DNA from: JAXLVB01 sp044228045
GTDB lineage: Bacteria; Bacteroidota; Bacteroidia; Cytophagales; Spirosomataceae
Length of the DNA: 7,106 nucleotides
Assembly: GCA_044228045.1 (NCBI GenBank)
Contig: JBGAVQ010000289.1
Coordinates: forward strand, 1-7,106
Direction of reading: 5' to 3'
The notes beneath the pieces were generated by a model. The model saw only the letters and a program-made list of their open reading frames with translations. It was not told where the DNA came from and ran no database searches. Made by a program: the position numbers and the translations under genes. Every line of letters begins with the position of its first letter. Within the stretch, counting starts at the first letter, position 1. Below are positions 6,121 through 7,106 of the stretch, one piece after another.

Positions 6121-7106
6121 ATGAACCCATTATTAGAAGAACTGGAAGAAACCCAATATGAAGACCTCTACCATGTGGACGATGCACCCCTTGCCGACTT
6201 ACGCCAAAAAGCCCTGAGTCGCATGGGTTGGTGGGCCGTCATCATGGCGATTTTGGGGTTTGTGGCAGGCTTTGTGGTGGTAATTCCTGATTCTATTCAA
6301 ACCACTTTTGTGTTAAAGTCAGAAGTAACAGAAGACATTTACCGCTTCCCCTCAGTAGTATATGTCGAAAAAGTATTTGTACAAAATGGACAAAAAATCA
6401 AAGCAGGCGACCCCATTCTCGAAATCAGTGCGCCGGATATTGCCGCCCTGACCTCCGAACTGAACGCTGCCCAAAGCAATGTAAATAGCTTTCAGCAGTT
6501 CAAAAACGCCTCTTTTGAAAGCGAGCGCAAGATTGTGGAAACAAACATTGAGCGGATTAACGAAGAAATCGCCCTCAAAAAGTCGCAACTCAACATTTTG
6601 AATGACAAATGGGTCTCTGAATCGGCGAAACTCCAATTTGAAGCCAAAGAAGCCAAGCGACTTTTTGCCCAAAATCAAGAGTTTTACAAAGGCGGCGACA
6701 TTAGCAAAAACGATTTGAATCAGTTTGAGACGGTAGCTATCAGAGCTCAAAATGCCTACGAGGTGGCGTATCAAAGTTACCTTGAAAGTAAAAGCATGAT
6801 GAACCGAGAAATTGCTAAGTTTCAGCTGGAAATCAATGGGTTACAAAAGCAAATTTCCAAAAGCACCAATGATCATTTGCTGGAAGGAGACCGTTTGAAG
6901 GGGGTGGTGTCGTCGGTAGAGCGGCATTTGGCAGGCACTTTTGGTGCTTACGAAATCACCGAAAACAACCATCTTTTGCTCAAAGCCAAGCGCAACAGCA
7001 CGGTGTCGTTTATTTTTGAAGGCGAAAAAGAGGTGTTACCAAGCACGATTCTGCTCAAAATGATTTACGAAGATGCCCCCCTGTACGCTCATGCACAGGT
7101 AAACTC
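6121..7106 (+). CDS. HlyD-family membrane fusion (periplasmic adaptor) protein, 3' end cut by the window
   Basis: It is the likely adaptor that couples the upstream transporter to an outer-membrane TolC-like channel, so that the mature peptide leaves a Gram-negative cell. The visible 328 codons are open to the window end, so the C-terminus is missing. The order is a short cytoplasmic N-terminus (1-35), one membrane segment (about 37-55), and a lipoyl-like half-motif V82-EKVFVQNGQKIKAGDPIL (to 100). A long Glu/Lys/Gln-rich alpha-hairpin follows from about 107 to 260, with its tip near GGDISKNDL (191-199), then the second lipoyl half and start of a beta domain (about 258-328). ATG 6121 is the first start after the in-frame TGA at 6043-6045; no Shine-Dalgarno is present. 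It lies 146 bp after the transporter gene on the same strand. The family is clear; pairing with this transporter is inferred from context. Confidence 0.92.
   Translation, partial: MNPLLEELEETQYEDLYHVDDAPLADLRQKALSRMGWWAVIMAILGFVAGFVVVIPDSIQTTFVLKSEVTEDIYRFPSVVYVEKVFVQNGQKIKAGDPILEISAPDIAALTSELNAAQSNVNSFQQFKNASFESERKIVETNIERINEEIALKKSQLNILNDKWVSESAKLQFEAKEAKRLFAQNQEFYKGGDISKNDLNQFETVAIRAQNAYEVAYQSYLESKSMMNREIAKFQLEINGLQKQISKSTNDHLLEGDRLKGVVSSVERHLAGTFGAYEITENNHLLLKAKRNSTVSFIFEGEKEVLPSTILLKMIYEDAPLYAHAQVN

Noticed and set aside
6352..6774. 140-codon antisense frame opposite the HlyD-like gene
   Set aside because: The sense strand encodes a clear membrane-fusion protein with lipoyl-like and coiled-coil parts; the antisense frame has no recognisable features.

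Overview
The window looks like part of a Bacteroidota (Bacteroidetes) chromosome carrying a class I lanthipeptide gene cluster, with every gene on the + strand. The taxonomic hint comes from four things: a double-glycine leader of the 'KLSL...KI..L' type common in that phylum, the lack of clear Shine-Dalgarno sequences, a candidate promoter resembling TTG-N(about 20)-TAnnTTTG, and the pairing of a LanB dehydratase with a C39 peptidase-transporter and an HlyD-type adaptor. Genus cannot be read from the sequence.

Layout: (1) 23-223, a 66-residue ribosomal precursor peptide with a Gly-Gly leader and a Ser/Thr/Cys-rich core in which all four cysteines sit in an SxxC spacing. (2) 224-530, a 307-bp gap holding a strong intrinsic terminator (330-362) and a candidate promoter (429-460). 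(3) 531-3731, a full-length LanB-type dehydratase (glutamylation plus elimination domains) whose last 19 codons are written by a near-perfect palindrome and a tandem 15-bp repeat. (4) 3737-5974, a peptidase-containing ABC transporter (C39 protease, six membrane segments, ABC ATPase), starting 5 bp after lanB. (5) 5975-6120, a short gap with a CACAGAGA-type direct repeat and a small hairpin. (6) 6121 to the window end, a membrane-fusion (HlyD-like) protein, cut by the window edge.

How they would work together: LanB would dehydrate Ser/Thr of the core using glutamyl-tRNA, and thioether rings would form with the Cys residues. The C39 domain would then cut after Gly-Gly while the transporter exports the peptide, with the HlyD-like protein linking to an outer-membrane channel. 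No LanC cyclase and no dedicated LanP protease lie in the window. A LanC may be encoded just outside it. The assignment of the system type is firm. The ring pattern, promoter and repeat roles are inference.
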